64,000 nucleotides of DNA from Eremomyces bilateralis CBS 781.70 (GCF_010015585.1 NW_022985100.1:1-64000); one strand, 5' to 3'. Positions 1-11,676 are shown, counted from the first letter of the stretch. The notes: generated from the letters alone by a model not told the origin. Made by a program: numbers and translations.

Positions 1-291
1 ATCACGAGCGTAGCGAGTTACTTAAGTGGTATTGGTAGAATCAAAAACTTTTTATTGCCCTCTCATTGGCTAGACAGGGGTTCGCGAAAGGAAACCACGT
101 GATTTATGAGAGGAAACCACGTGATTTCGATGCTTTTTACTGTTTACTTTCTGTCGCTCTCTTTCCTCTCCACCACTCTTCCCACATGGGCCTCGCAGGG
201 AGGCCTAACGGGCGTAGGGATACCAATCAATCAATCTACTTCTTATTCCTGATCTACCACTTACTTATCCTTCTATTATTACGCCTCCGAC

Positions 292-3200
292 ATGTCATCT
301 TCTGGAGACGCCGGTGGTAGAGTATGCTCGAATTGTAGGTCCTGGAGGGTTGATAAGGAGTTTACTTCGAAGCGTCGCCGACTACTGGTCAAGAAGTGCT
401 GGCGATGTCGTTACGGCCACGATCATGGTGATGCTGTAGGTAGAGTGAATGATTCGAATACGTTCAAGCTGACATCATTAGACCCCCTATCTTCGACCCG
501 CCGCTACGTCTACGCGAGACGCCTCGTCCTCGCAACCAACCGACACTGAGGACGATAGGTCTTGGAGGCGGGAGGCTTCCCTATTCCACCGTGCCGGAAT
601 ACATAGCCAAGACGATGGGGATAGAGCCGCTGCTCGCAGGGAGTATAATGCTATGTCACGGGCTCATCGCGCTGCTACTCGTCTACACCGTAATGTCCAG
701 CCGCTACCAACGTTCGGGGATTATCTCCAACGACGGAGGCTATCACCTTCACATCAACCGCAATCAGGTCAAGGTGCTCCTGATGATGGCGACAACGGGT
801 TTAGGCGTCTAAGTCCGATCTCCTTGGCCGGGTTATCCCAAATTCAGGGCGATGAGCAACCCCGTACACGTCATCAGGAAGATGAGCAACGCGATCGTAC
901 ACGTCAACGGACAGATGAGCAAAGCGATCGTACACGTCAACGGAGAGATGAGCAACGCAATCGTACACGTCAACAGCGAGATGATGGTCGTACAGAAGCA
1001 CTTCAGCGCGGAGATGTTCGCCTCGATCCCCAGTCCCGGGATTTCAACATCCAGGATGCCAATCTTTCCGAGCAGGATTGGGGATACGTTAAGGCCTTCC
1101 ACCAGGAGATGGCTAGTTTGAACCTTGAGCACTGCGCCCAATGTGACGAAAAATGGTTTGATATGCGTCTCGTGGATGGTATATGTCATCGATGTAGGAT
1201 CGACGATAGGAAACGAGGCGATTTACCACCGCTGTATTCCGCAGAGAATCATTTAAATCCTGGTCTGGGCCCGTCGCATCACAATCTTCCTGAGTTATCT
1301 CAAGTAGAGGAGCTCCTTATCGCCCGTGTCCATTGTGCTGTGGAGGTTCGAAAGGTTAACGGTCTTCAGTACCGTTATACAGGACATATCATCAACTTCA
1401 TGAGAGACGTGGGGCGCGTATACAATCGACTACCTCTCCTTCCGAAAGACCTTGAGATCGTTGTCCTTCGCCCTGCGAATTGGGATCAGGATCCCCGTAT
1501 GCAGCGCCAGTTTCGACGCGACTACCGTGTTCGCCGTACTGTCATCGAGCAGTGGCTAACCCATCTCAAGGTTCACCCCCCTAGATATCTGTCGTGAGCA
1601 GTTGCTAACCCATCTAAAGGTTTACCACCCCGGATATCGCGATGTCGTCGTCGACCCTAGCCGCGTGCAGCATCTTCCTATTGATGATAGTATTATGGAA
1701 GAGGTCGGCGTCCAGACTATTGAGGAAGAAGAGCTAGGAGGCGGCGATGACGATACGGGAGACGAGGTAGATTACGTCGCCGTAGTCCCGGATCTCCTCC
1801 AACCCCAGACGGAGATGGAGCAACTTCGGCAGCATGTCGATGATGCTCATGAACGTCGACGTGAGCATCTGACGATGCCTGAGTTTAGATTGACTCCTCT
1901 ATCTGAGTTTAACCACTCTCAGGCTCTTCTAAGCCTGGCGTTCCCAAGCTGCTTCCCCTGCGGTATTGGGGACTTCGTTCATCCCCGTCTCCGTAAGGTA
2001 GAGTATCGTGAATATATTAAGCATCTGATGAGGTTCCACGATGGTCGCTTTGCGAAACATCCGCGCCTACGGTATGTCCTTTTTAACACTCTTTTCCGGA
2101 AACAGGTCAGTACCCGTGCATCTTACTTCGTTCGTCAACGTCCTGAGCATAATGATCTATCTCTTGAGGAACTCCGTGCTGCTTTTGCGGATGACTCTCC
2201 TGAAGCCCAGGCCCTTCTGAACTCTATTATCCGTTTTTCAGGGAGTCTACGCGGCACGCGGCCCTATTGGATTGGGCGTGGTAAGCAGCTTGAAGCTACC
2301 GTGCAATGGTTTGGGTCTCCCGACATCTTTTTAACGCTGTCGGCCGCCGATTACCACTGGGATGATCTACAGCGTCATTTACCTCAATATGAGGAGTGGC
2401 GTAATGGATCTCCAGCGGAGCGGATCTCAATCTCACGCCGGAACCTCCGAGACTATCCCCATATCGCCGCCTTCCTCTTTCATCGGCGCCGTGAGGCTCT
2501 CTACAAGAATTTAGTAGATCCTAAGTTTAACATCCGCGATCAATGGGGCCGATACGAGTGGCAGGGTCGCGGCTCGTCGCACTCACATTTCCTCCTCTGG
2601 CTAGACCGTGCCTGCCCTAACAGCGAGCTTGATCGTATCCCTACGGAGGATCTCCCTGCCGCCCTTGAGAAATTTGCGCAGTTCTGGGGCGGTCACATCA
2701 CGGCGTTAAACCCCGAACCTTCCCGTCGGGTGCGACCAGAGGATGAGCGGAGTGCTATCGCGCTAAGTCCCCACACCCAGGAGAATATACTGGCCCATTA
2801 CTCGGCTATCATCAACCGTGTACAGAGGCACCACTGCAGTGATGCGTACTGCCTCCGTACGAATAAACGCACTGACCGGAAGGAGTGTCGTTTCTACGCC
2901 CCATGGCGGATCCGGGATGTGCCTGTGGTTACGAAGGATGAAGGCAACCCTAGGTTCTTTAACTTTCGCGGTATCCGGAACGATGATCGGTTAAATCACA
3001 GCAACCCTGCCCTTATCACAGCCTGGCTTGCGAATATCGATATCACGCCCTGTACAGGGAGTCGAGCAGTATTAGCGTATCTTGGAAAGTACTGCTCAAA
3101 ACCAGAGAAGAAGACGGCCACCTTCCACGATATCCTAAAACATCTCCTAACGATCGTTCCCGAACATACGCGCCGGCCATTCCTTTCGCTGACCACGAAG

Positions 3201-5477
3201 ATTATGAATCGTCTAATTGGTGAGCGGGATTGGTCAGCCCAGGAGGTTTCCCATATTCTTCTTGATCTCCCCCTCCAAGTCTCTTCACGCGTGGTGATTT
3301 CCGTCGATTGTCGCCCGGAGGTGGAGCAGCCCCAAGGAATTGAAATCCAGGACGATGGGACTATCCAGAGCGGCCTCTCCCCTCTTCAAAAGTATAAGCA
3401 AAGACCTGAAGCGTTTAACGACATTTCCTATCTTGAGTTTCTACGTTGCTATGAATTCGCACGGGTTAACTCAATTCGGAAGAGAGGAGAAGGGAAGGAG
3501 CGGGCGTTAAATTACTTCCCCCGATATTCATCGGTCGGCGATACCCGCGAAGACTGGTGTCGCGTTAAACTGATGCTACATCACCCCTTCCGCCGTATGG
3601 ATGATCTCCTCCGGCCCGAGCTTGATGGTCTGCTTTTTGCGTCGTATTCTGAGGTGTATTCCGCGTCTTGCGTGAATGGTCAGCATAACCATCCGGTGGA
3701 TCATTACGACCCTATTGTTCTTGCGGACGAGGATGAGTTTGAAGAAGGCGCCAATGAGGAGGAGGATCAGCAAGGGAGCTGGGATGAGCTCGCCGGTCAA
3801 CTGCCTGGTCGCGATAGAACCGTTCTAGAGGACCCAGATGCCCTTGGTCAACGACCTCTTGACCGTGAGTACGATTGGGCGTCCCATGTCGGGAAGTATG
3901 AGATTACGAAGGAGTGGTGGGCCACTGCAAAGGCCCAGTATCCCTATATTCATGAAGCTGTTCCCTTCGCACCTGATACCGTTGAAAAGCTGAACGCTAA
4001 ACAACGTATAACATACGATATCCTGACGACCCACTTCGCACACGTTATTGCGACAGGCACTCCTGGGCCTCAGCTTCTGATTAACGTTGATGGCGAGGCG
4101 GGTACAGGGAAGTCTTTTGTTATTCAGCTGATCTCCTCGCATCTCCAGGAGGCAGCTTCACGGCATAGATTACCGAACCCTGTTCTTCGTGCTGCGCCTA
4201 CGGGCGTCGCAGCTCACAGTCTCTCCGCGTCGACACTACATACTCTTTTCCGTCTTCCTGTCCAGAATATCAATTCTCTCGATCCCCTCCGGCCGGCTGC
4301 TCTTCAAGCCGCTCAGGCCACCTTCCGGGGTATACGGTACCTGATTATCGATGAAAAATCTATGATCGGCCTTCGCCAGCTCTCCCATATTGACCGTCGT
4401 TGCCGCGAGATCTTTCCTGGCGTAGACAAGTCTTTCGGTGGTCTCTGTATTCTCCTCTGTGGCGACTTCTTCCAGCTTCCTCCGGTCTTGGCAACTGCTC
4501 TTTATAACCAGAAGAGTCATCTAAATCTAGATGAACGGCATGGGCGTAGTATCTACTACCAATTCGAGCGAACGATCAAACTTGATGAAGTCGTGCGGCA
4601 GCAGGGTAATGACGTTGAGTCGATTCAGTTCCGCCAGGCTCTCGATCACCTGCGGATAGGCTCCGCAACTCGTGACGACTGGACACTGCTTAGTACACGA
4701 GTACAGGCCATGCTTCCGTCTGAGGAGGTAGCATCGTTTGGGGACACTCTCCGTATCTTTGGTAAGAAAGCGCCGGTCGCCGTGTATAACTACTGTCGTT
4801 TACGCGATCTCCGTTCTCCTGTTATGATATGTCGAGCTATTCACGAAGGAGGGGCGAAGGCAGAAAAAGTTCCGACTAATGAGGCAGGAAACCTCCATTC
4901 GGAGATTCCGATGGCGTTGGGAACCCGTATTATGTTGACAGAGAATCTCTGGACCGAACGAGGCCTGGTGAACGGTGCGATGGGAACAGTGCGTGATATT
5001 AGCTGGCAGGCTGGTGCTGATATCCATAAGGATCCTCCTTCCGTACTCCTCGTTCAATTCGATCGGTATGATGGACCGACGTTGGACGTAGGCGGCATTG
5101 GCTTGGTCCCAATCCTCCTATCACGCCGCGAGTTCTATATCGAGAATACTTCCTGCTCACGTTCACAGTTCCCGTTGACCATCGCCTATGCCATCACAAC
5201 GCATAAGTCGCAGGGAATGACTCTAGAACGGGCTGTGCTGGACATTTCGGAGCGGGAGTTCGCGCCTGGCCTGACCTATGTGGCAGTCTCCCGTGTGAAA
5301 AGCCTTAGAGGGATCATGTTTGAGGCTCCATTCGACTTGCAGGATTTGAACCCTCGCACGGAGAGCGAGACGATGAAGTTCCGGAAGGAGGATGCGCAGA
5401 GGAGGGAGAACCAGCATATCACGGCAGAGGTTTGTTTACATTATTTGAATCAATCGCGCGGTGTTGACATAGTGTAG
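292..5477 (+). CDS. Helitron Rep-helicase protein, three exons (292-435, 482-1593, 1661-5477)
   Basis: Replication initiator and helicase that moves the Helitron by rolling-circle transposition in the nucleus. It opens as 1690 codons plus stop if two introns are removed: 436-481 (GTAGGT donor, GCTGAC branch, TTAG end, phase 0) and 1594-1660 (GTGAGC donor, CTAAC branch, TAG end). Exon 1 has a paired-cysteine motif (CSNC ... KKCWRC). Exon 2 carries a DUF6570-like region with CAQC and CHRC. Exon 3 has the HUH motif (SSHSHFLLW, about 2571-2600), the Rep tyrosine motif YLGKYCSK, and a PIF1-family helicase with Walker A GEAGTGKS (about 4092-4115), motif II LIIDEKSM and a C-terminal motif with THKSQGMTL and YVAVSRV. 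No stop interrupts this model, so the copy may still be competent. The introns are inferred and untested; without them there are three separate ORFs. Confidence 0.8.
851..982 (+). repeat. 33-bp coding minisatellite in the Helitron gene
   Basis: About four units of 33 bp encode variants of DEQRDRTRQRR (an Arg/Gln/Asp-rich charged stretch). The unit is a multiple of three, so the copy number can change without loss of frame. It lies upstream of the DUF6570-like cysteine motifs. Confidence 0.75.
1547..1644 (+). repeat. 49-bp tandem duplication at an inferred intron
   Basis: The stretch beginning GAGCAGTGGCTAACCCATC at 1547 recurs in diverged form at 1596 (GAGCAGTTGCTAACCCATC). The step of 49 bp shifts the reading frame by one. 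The second copy supplies the CTAAC branch site of the inferred intron 1594-1660, whose removal puts exons 2 and 3 in one frame. Confidence 0.7.
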
Positions 5478-6048
5478 GATATCCGACGGGCAGTCGGATC
5501 GTCATCCTCAATTCCGCTTTCTTCGCAGGCGGCACTGTTAGGACGGAGTTCATAGCTGGGTGGCGTGGATGCGGAGGATTTCCGGAAGGCGGAGAGTGAA
5601 TGCTGTAAGCAAGGTAGTTATGTGGCGCGAGATCAGGATCAAAACATCACTGTACGATCAGACGATCAGATGAGAAAAGGGGATCATTTGATTTCCTAAT
5701 TAGGAAGTATGCACTCGTCGCGAAGATGCTGTTTTTGAGCGATTCAACTATTTCCGTGTTTCCTCCCCATGATTAGGAATACCTTGATTAATAATCCTAC
5801 GGGGGGTGATGCTATACTCTAGGATGGGAGAGATCACGTGCTAGCTGCGCTCGTGATGATTTGGGGCAGAAAGGTTGCCTTTATGCACCACTGGCCTATT
5901 TTTAGAAATCTGCCAGAACGGCCAATGTCTACCCACTGGCAGGTTCAGAAGCTACAGGTTCCTACTGTGTATAGTCATGTTGCCAAGTCACGATGTGTGA
6001 CTTCGCTTAATAGCTTCAAATTCCAAACTGACCTCTCTTCTCTCTTAC

Positions 6049-6595
6049 CCATCCACCCTGTAACTACATACTAGCCACGTGACCTAGGAATACTGTGCTC
6101 TGATTAGTCTATTTCGAAAATCCCTACAGCGCGGGCACCCCACCACCTATTCCGGGCACCCCTACAACATATTCTAGGCATCCCCCATTACCTGTTTTGG
6201 GCACCTCCACCACCTATTTTAGGCCCTACAATCACCCATTTTGGATACCGTTTATTACTCCCGCCTCCGTTTTGGGCACAGGTGCTAGAAAGGGTGGTTG
6301 GGAGTGCCCGAAAACGGATGATAGAGGGTGCCTAAAATGGGTGATGATGGGGGTCTAAAGTTAGTGGGGGGGAGTGTGCCTAAAATAGGTGGGGGAGGTG
6401 CCCAACAAGGGGAGTAGGGGTGCCCAGAACGGGTGGTGGGGGTGCCTAGAATGGGTGGTGGCAGTGCCATTGTGATAACAATGAGGAGCAGAGAACCTGC
6501 CAGCGAGCGTTATTATCGGGTCCATCGATGGAGCAGAAAAAAACCTGCCGCAGGTTTGCCTAATTGGGCGAAATACGAGGTGGCGGTGCGCTAAA
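6049..6595. repeat. Left inverted copy of a minisatellite-bearing foldback element
   Basis: A run of units of the type GGGCACCCCYACCACCYATT, forward in the first half (about 6128-6290) and reverse-complemented in the second half (about 6290-6470), so the stretch can fold on itself. The outer part (CACGTGACCTAGGAATACTG, from 6075) and the inner part to 6595 reappear in inverted orientation at 13298-14010. The far end of this copy is shorter than the right-hand one. Several copies of AACCTGCC / GGCAGGTT lie in the inner part and beyond it. No coding sequence is seen. Confidence 0.75.
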
Positions 6596-6710
6596 AAAGC
6601 CACATTTCGGGATGTGGACCTGCCGGCAGGTTTTCACCACTAAAAAGTAGACATACACCCATTCTGGCGCTAATATCGAACCTGCCATGAATCTGCTACG
6701 AATCTGCCAC

Positions 6711-6783
6711 TATTTAAGTAGACAAAGCCACCTGCCAGCGCTATTATCGAACCTGCCGGCTTCGAGGTAGACAAGGCCTTAGT
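6711..6783 (+). repeat. Left inverted repeat of the Mutator-like island
   Basis: Contains AAGTAGACAAAGCC at the outer side and GTAGACAAGGCCTTA at the inner side, so the unit also has weak inverted symmetry of its own. It abuts the truncated 3' end of the first transposase relic directly. Confidence 0.65.
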
Positions 6784-7683
6784 CTTGTACGTACAATCTA
6801 AGATCAAGACATCATGGTGGTTTTGGAGTACTTCCAAGGACCGCCGGTGAGCGAAGAAAAGGTGAGTGATCCGCCTCGTTTCTGGGTCATATTGGTGGCT
6901 GGTGATTAGGTCGGTTCGCGTGCTAAGTTCCCGTAGAAGTGCTTGAATATAGGACTGTCCTTTCAAACGGTGGAGCTTCAAAAAGTCGCGTCGATTATAT
7001 ATATCTCTCCTGATCAAATCTGTGCCGGATTGGATGGCGTTATAGATCTGTTTTGGCGTACATCCAGCCATTGTCATCTTGTCAATTTCCTGCTTCTGTT
7101 CCACAGTCAATTTGAAGTGGCTGCGGTGAGCTGATGCCGAGGAGACAACGTTATGGTTATGCCCTAAAACCACGGTATGAATAACCCAACGCCGCGTATC
7201 ACGGTCGAGTTTGGTCTTAACCGCCCATCCACAGCCGGTTTTCGAGCTTCCAGTCTTGCGGAATAAGGACGGGATTTTGAGAGGCTTTCCGGACCGATCG
7301 CACTCGAACCAGGCACGATTCTTCTCATCCCAGTACTTATCGGTAAAGGTCTTACCTTTACGGATACCGAAACGCCGATCACGCGTGTATTGGAGGAGAT
7401 ATTGGTAGGCATCGTCGATATCCTTTCAGCCTTGATCAGGCTGGACCGGTGGGGCGGAAAGATTGATATAGTCCTCCTGTATCGTATTTAGGAAGTCGTT
7501 GAAGAAGGAGTCAGGTAAGTCCTCTATATCTTGGTCGATCTCATCGCTAATCTCCTCATCTGCAGTCGCAAAGCTCTCCTCCATATCACTGTCTCCAGCC
7601 TCACTTCCCTCCTCATTTCCACCAAAATCTGACGAATCGAGATACGGGACTAGGCCTAACGAATTAGTTGGGCGGAGAGCCAT
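6784..7683 (-). pseudogene. Mutator-like (FAR1/MULE) transposase, N-terminal half, broken
   Basis: The minus strand reads an acidic N-terminus (from ATG at 7683), then a FAR1-type zinc-binding domain (FECDRSGK, TGCGWAV, HTVVLGHNHNV), a linker, and the start of the transposase core ending in VLILDCTYKT, which holds the first catalytic Asp. One in-frame TGA at 7426-7428 separates the acidic part from FAR1; it could come from a CGA codon. The gene stops right after the first catalytic motif, where the island's inverted repeat begins, so the second Asp and the Glu are missing. It cannot encode an active transposase. Confidence 0.8.
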
Positions 7684-7794
7684 ATTTAGGAATATGGGGT
7701 CACGGATAGGAAACCGGAGGACCCCGAAAAACAGAGAGTCAGAGACATTCTGATCTCTGACAGTTGATATTTAATACTTCTATATCACCATTTC

Positions 7795-7982
7795 TGTTAT
7801 GGGTTGAAACCCTTGGTTGGCTCAGGCTGAGAGCCTAAGCCTGATTAGGTTAAGGGTAAATCAGAGTCCAACCTCTCCGATGTAAACAAGAAAGCTTCCC
7901 TTTGTTGTTCTCTTCTTTAGCTTAATCTAGAATATCTTTGGCTACGTGTATGTTGTGTGCATCCAGCTACCGTGCCGTAACA
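7795..7982. mobile_element. Solo LTR fossil, 188 bp
   Basis: A 188-bp unit with ends TGTTATGGG ... CCGTAACA, nearly identical to the copy at 38057-38244. The TG...CA ends and short length fit a solo LTR of an LTR retrotransposon; the family cannot be named. No clear target-site duplication flanks this copy. The near identity of the two copies points to recent activity. Confidence 0.65.
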
Positions 7983-8114
7983 TTGCCAAGCAGTCTATAG
8001 AGGGGATCGAGCCACAGTAACAGACACTGTAATAGAGACAGGTGAAGATGAATAAGATAGAGTAGGGGAAGGTATAGGAGCAGGTGCAGGGATCGACACA
8101 GATATAGAAGTAGT

Positions 8115-8452
8115 TATAGTGTTCGTAACTAGTGTAGATGTAGGAATTAACACGGCGACAGAGGTGTTTAGGTGTCGTAAGACCTCAGCAAGTGTTTGAC
8201 CCTGAGATTAAGGAGGAGGTTGAAATCGAGGAAGAGAAGCCGGTGCACGTCGTTCAAAATCTTATGGATCTCGACGAGTTATAGCATTCGTAGCTAGTGC
8301 AGATGTAGGAATTGACACGGCGACAGAGGTGTTTACGTGTCGTAAGACCTCAGCAAGTGTTTGACCCTAGGGTTGGGGAGGAGGCTGAAATTGAGGGATA
8401 GAAGGTGGCATACGTCGTTCAAAAGCTAATGGATCTCGACGAGTTGATGCCT
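8115..8452 (-). repeat. Tandem duplication of about 168 bp in the transposase tail
   Basis: Two diverged units (about 8115-8280 and 8281-8452) both contain GACACGGCGACAGAGGTGTT (one base different in the first) and ATGGATCTCGACGAGTT. Read on the minus strand they correspond to the Pro-rich tail of the second Mutator-like transposase (RRDP.FERR ... QTLAEVLRH). Confidence 0.7.
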
Positions 8453-10226
8453 CGTTCTTCCTCGGTGCACCTCTTGTTTGAGCAGGAAGCGGCTCTAGGA
8501 TAGATTAATATGGCCTTGGAGAGAGACTCATTAACAGTCCTTGCTTACGTTGATAGCGCCAATGATCGTCGTAGTCGTTTAGTCGTAACGTCGATCCAGA
8601 ATTCATCATATCTCATAGCGTATGATGACATGGAAGACCGTTTATGGCATCAAAGAGGCCAGAACAGGGATGTCCGCTGCGACGTTGCGTCTGCTCCTTC
8701 TGGCGCAGCAGATCCTGTTGTCTAATGCGTTCGATTGCCGGTGGCGTAAGAATGTCATGAATGCCAGGAGGTAGTAACGGCATTGACTCTAGTCTATGCT
8801 CGAATTTAACGCTGTGTTTAGAAGAAGCAATCTTTTTCTTATACTTGTTGTATTGACTCTTAACCATCTGCTCAATCCTTCTAACAACACGCAGCAAGTC
8901 GCCTCTTGAAGTCATAAGGTAGTCCTTTAATACCTTATATATTCCTTCAACAGGAGAGGTTGTAATGGTATTGTAGTGTCGATACTGAGACGTCCAAGCA
9001 GCTGCCCACTCAGTGCGTGGGTTCCACTGATTTTTGCGTAAGTATTGGCAAAGCTCTGGCTGGTCAGCATAGTCTTTAAGTAACTCGTCCCACTTCAACT
9101 CAAACGTAAGTAGTCCTTTTGCGTAGACAAGCTGCTCTAGTTAGTTCTATGAAAGACTTATAAGAGGCCATTAGCGAGGAGCATACCTGACTCCAACGTT
9201 TCATAAATTGACCCCGTTGGTCGGTGATTCTTTGCTTCTCCTCTTTTGTCGCGCCATCAGCGTCTCGCCAGGTCTTTTGAGCCTTTGTTTGCACATTCTT
9301 ATTGATATGCCATACGCACAGGAGTTGTGGAACACCTGGAAACAGAGTGCGAGCTGCCAGTTCACCGCATCCTCTTGATCGCTAATGAACACGCGTGGCT
9401 ACGGTGTCCCGGTCTTGAGGAGGAAGTTCGAGATCGCCCAATGGTAATCTTCTTCTTTCTCGCTGTGGAGGAAGCAGAACCCTGCAGAGAAGAAGGTCTG
9501 CAGATTGGTGCAGCCGAGTATGTGCAACAGTGGGAGTTTGTACTGGTTGGTTCGGTACGTACAGTCTATCAATAGGATATCGGGATTCGCAAGCAGTAGC
9601 TCGATCTGCTTCTGGTGGGCAAAGAAGAGACCTTGTACGTGATTATCCGCGTCCTTCTTAACAGTAAAGACCCATTCCGGCGTAGATAAGTCATCTAGTA
9701 ATGTCTCAATCGGACTCCTCCCATTCAAGTGCTTCTCTCTAATTGCCTTCCTCTCGCTGCGGATATCGGTGGCAGAGACTAGCGTTTCCGGGTCCTCCTT
9801 TTAAATAGCAGCCATTATCTGCATCGGCCGCACCCCGGCATGTTTCATTGATTCAATTATGTCTTTCTGTACTGATGTACGCCTGCGATAGACATTATGC
9901 GCACTAGGGTTAAGTGATCGGGGGTGGTTGTGATGCTTGTGTAGCACATCTAGCTTCCACTGGTCGTCATTTTTATACTTGAATATGACAAGCTTAAAAT
10001 TACACCCTATTGTGCATGTGCTTGTGCTTATAATCCTTGCTCTTGACTGATAGTTTCCGGATCGATCACAGTGATAGTAATATCGCGTCTTTATAACAGA
10101 ATCTTGAGGTTTGCTCCGTTTGAGTATAAAGCCGTAACCATGCTGCATACCATGGATCTTGAGAGCGTTGTAGGCTTCTTCATAGGATACGTGAAGACCA
10201 TCTGGAGGAGGGGCGATATCCTCCAT
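8115..10226 (-). pseudogene. Mutator-like (FAR1/MULE) transposase, nearly full length but decayed
   Basis: From ATG at 10226 the minus strand encodes a FAR1 DNA-binding domain (YYYHCDRSG, CTIGCNFKLV, HKHHNHPRS), then the DDE core: first Asp in ILLIDCTYRT, second Asp in VFISDQEDAVN, the PGVPQLLCVWHINKN motif in a neighbouring frame, and the Glu in TTSPVEGIYKVLK, followed by a basic C-terminus. Most pieces share one frame, interrupted by stops near 9798, 9399 and 8613 and by frame changes near 9345 and 9115. Several stops sit where related transposases have CAA or CAG, a C-to-T pattern that resembles RIP. Non-functional. Confidence 0.85.
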
Positions 10227-10259
10227 GCTAAGGTCTATGAGAGAAGGAATAGATTGAAC

Positions 10260-10731
10260 ACTGATAACTAATTGATATTTGTCCCTAGGCGAAGACGAAG
10301 GAAATTACGCGCTAGGCCCAGTTGAGCGATTAATTTCCACCATTACTAGCGGGGAGGAAAAATCTCTCAGGGATGAAAACCCCACAATACGGGAGGAAAT
10401 ATCTCACCAGCCAAATCTTTATAAATCACTTTGAAGCTAGTCCTAATGAAGTAGTTTACCGATTTACCGATTTCGCCGATATTGACAAAATTTAACGGAT
10501 AAAATATCCGTGTAATAGAAAGGTTGCCGATATGAATCGGTGAATCGTATCCGCAAACCCGAAAGGTTGACGATATCGGATCCGTGCCGATATCGTACCT
10601 GCAAAATCGGGAAATCCGCCAATCGGGAACAGCCCTAACCATGGGAGTCGGTCAGTGGGTTATATGGGGCCCGAAGACCTTACGGCACTTCGTTCCTCCA
10701 GGCACATACGTTCCTCCAGGCACAGCCTCGA
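10260..10731. other. AT-rich spacer with CGATAT-rich repeats
   Basis: No gene recognised. 10440-10640 is rich in short repeats around CCGATAT, GATATCGG and GGTTGCCGAT/GGTTGACGAT, which looks like the terminal part of an unidentified DNA transposon. Confidence 0.3.
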
Positions 10732-11676
10732 TTAGCCAGCCTGCTCGTTGGGTATCTGTGTGTTCACATCTATGTCTTCACAACCATCCCTGGCCTCAAG
10801 CTCAGCAGGTTGAGGGCCTCTTATCCTCTGTCCAAGCTTAGTAGCTTGAGGCCCTATTATTCCCAGCTCGTGTACTGGTAGGTGTTGACTTATAGGCGTC
10901 AAACCTCTCTTTTGCTTTTCCAATTTCCTCTTATCTACCGCTTGTTGCCAGGCCATACGAGCGATTGCTCCTAGAGCTATTGCTAATCCAATTCCGAGAC
11001 TGATACCTACGCCCAGTGTAGCAGTGTTGCTACACTTTTCCGGTGCGTATGAACCTCCACTAGGTGCCGGGCTTGAGTTGGAAGTACTGTCAGAAGTAGG
11101 GTAGGTATTGTTTCCCGCGTTTCCAATAGTTTTTATTTCGCTTAAGAAAAGCCGGCCGATGTCTCCATCCGTTATAAGGAGTGAACGGTTTTGGCAACAG
11201 CTTTCTTTATCGCTAGGGTCTCTGCAGCACCAAACTCCTCGTTTACATGGCTCAATAGCGTATCCCATGGCTCTTTTCCCAAACACAGGTGCAACTATGG
11301 TTTAGTTGTTAATATCACACTTTGGCTAACTTAGTGCGGATGATGCACCTTAATTGATTGGTGTTCTCTTACCAGGATTACAGAAGCTTGGACACTCTGG
11401 AGATTTGCCTGTAGGATCGGTACACCCATTCTGAAAAACCAGACCTGGATAGGTATAGCGTATAGGTTGACAGAGGCCAGTTGTACGGCATACATCAGGT
11501 CCGATCTGGGCCGTTGCACAGCATGCACTGTACTTTGCCGAAGGGTCGCAAGGCTGCATGTTGATAGGGTCGCGGGGTTGTCCATTGGCGCCAAAACATT
11601 CTCCATTCACAGATGTGATAACCACAAAGGGTGATATCGATAAGAGGCGCAGGAGGATATTTAGAGGTTTAAACAT
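10732..11676 (-). CDS. Cysteine-rich type I membrane protein, two exons
   Basis: Function not recognised. Exon 1 is 11676-11373 and exon 2 is 11294-10732; the intron (11372-11295, 78 bp) has a GTAAGA donor, CTAAAC branch and CATAG acceptor and joins the frames exactly, giving 288 residues. The start at 11676 (MFKPLNILLRLL...) gives a clean signal peptide ending near NGEC; an earlier in-frame ATG at 11721 is possible. The secreted part has many Cys (ACCATA, GVWCCRDP, KESCCQN), then a Ser/Pro/Gly-rich stretch, one membrane span (LGVGISLGIGLAIALGAIA) and a basic cytoplasmic tail. This plan is common among fungal cell-surface proteins. It sits inside the Mutator-like island yet has no stops, unlike its neighbours. 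Confidence 0.65.

Larger units (their letters stand above)
1..5857 (+). mobile_element. Helitron (rolling-circle DNA transposon), apparently complete
   Basis: The first 17 bases (ATCACGAGCGTAGCGAG) match the reverse complement of 5841-5857 at 15 of 17 positions, giving short terminal inverted repeats around a Rep-helicase gene. Short terminal inverted repeats fit Helitron2/Helentron-type elements better than classical TC...CTRR Helitrons. Just inside the right end, ATCACG (5833-5838) can pair with CGTGAT (5852-5857) as a terminal hairpin. Near the left end a 16-base unit containing CCACGTGATTT occurs twice, 22 bp apart (90-105 and 112-127). 5478-5830 is the non-coding 3' part. The window starts exactly at the left end, so flanking target bases cannot be checked there. 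Confidence 0.85.

Noticed and set aside
801-1189. Minus-strand ORFs opposite the Helitron minisatellite
   Set aside because: They are mirror products of the 33-bp repeat and show only repeated low-complexity peptide.
1594-1619. A 26-bp intron at the Helitron duplication
   Set aside because: GTGAGC and an AG are present, but 26 bp is too short for fungal splicing; the 67-bp version fits signals and frame.
6120-6470. CRISPR-like repeat array
   Set aside because: Units are adjacent, imperfect and reverse direction halfway, with no unique spacers; this is a minisatellite foldback in a fungal genome.
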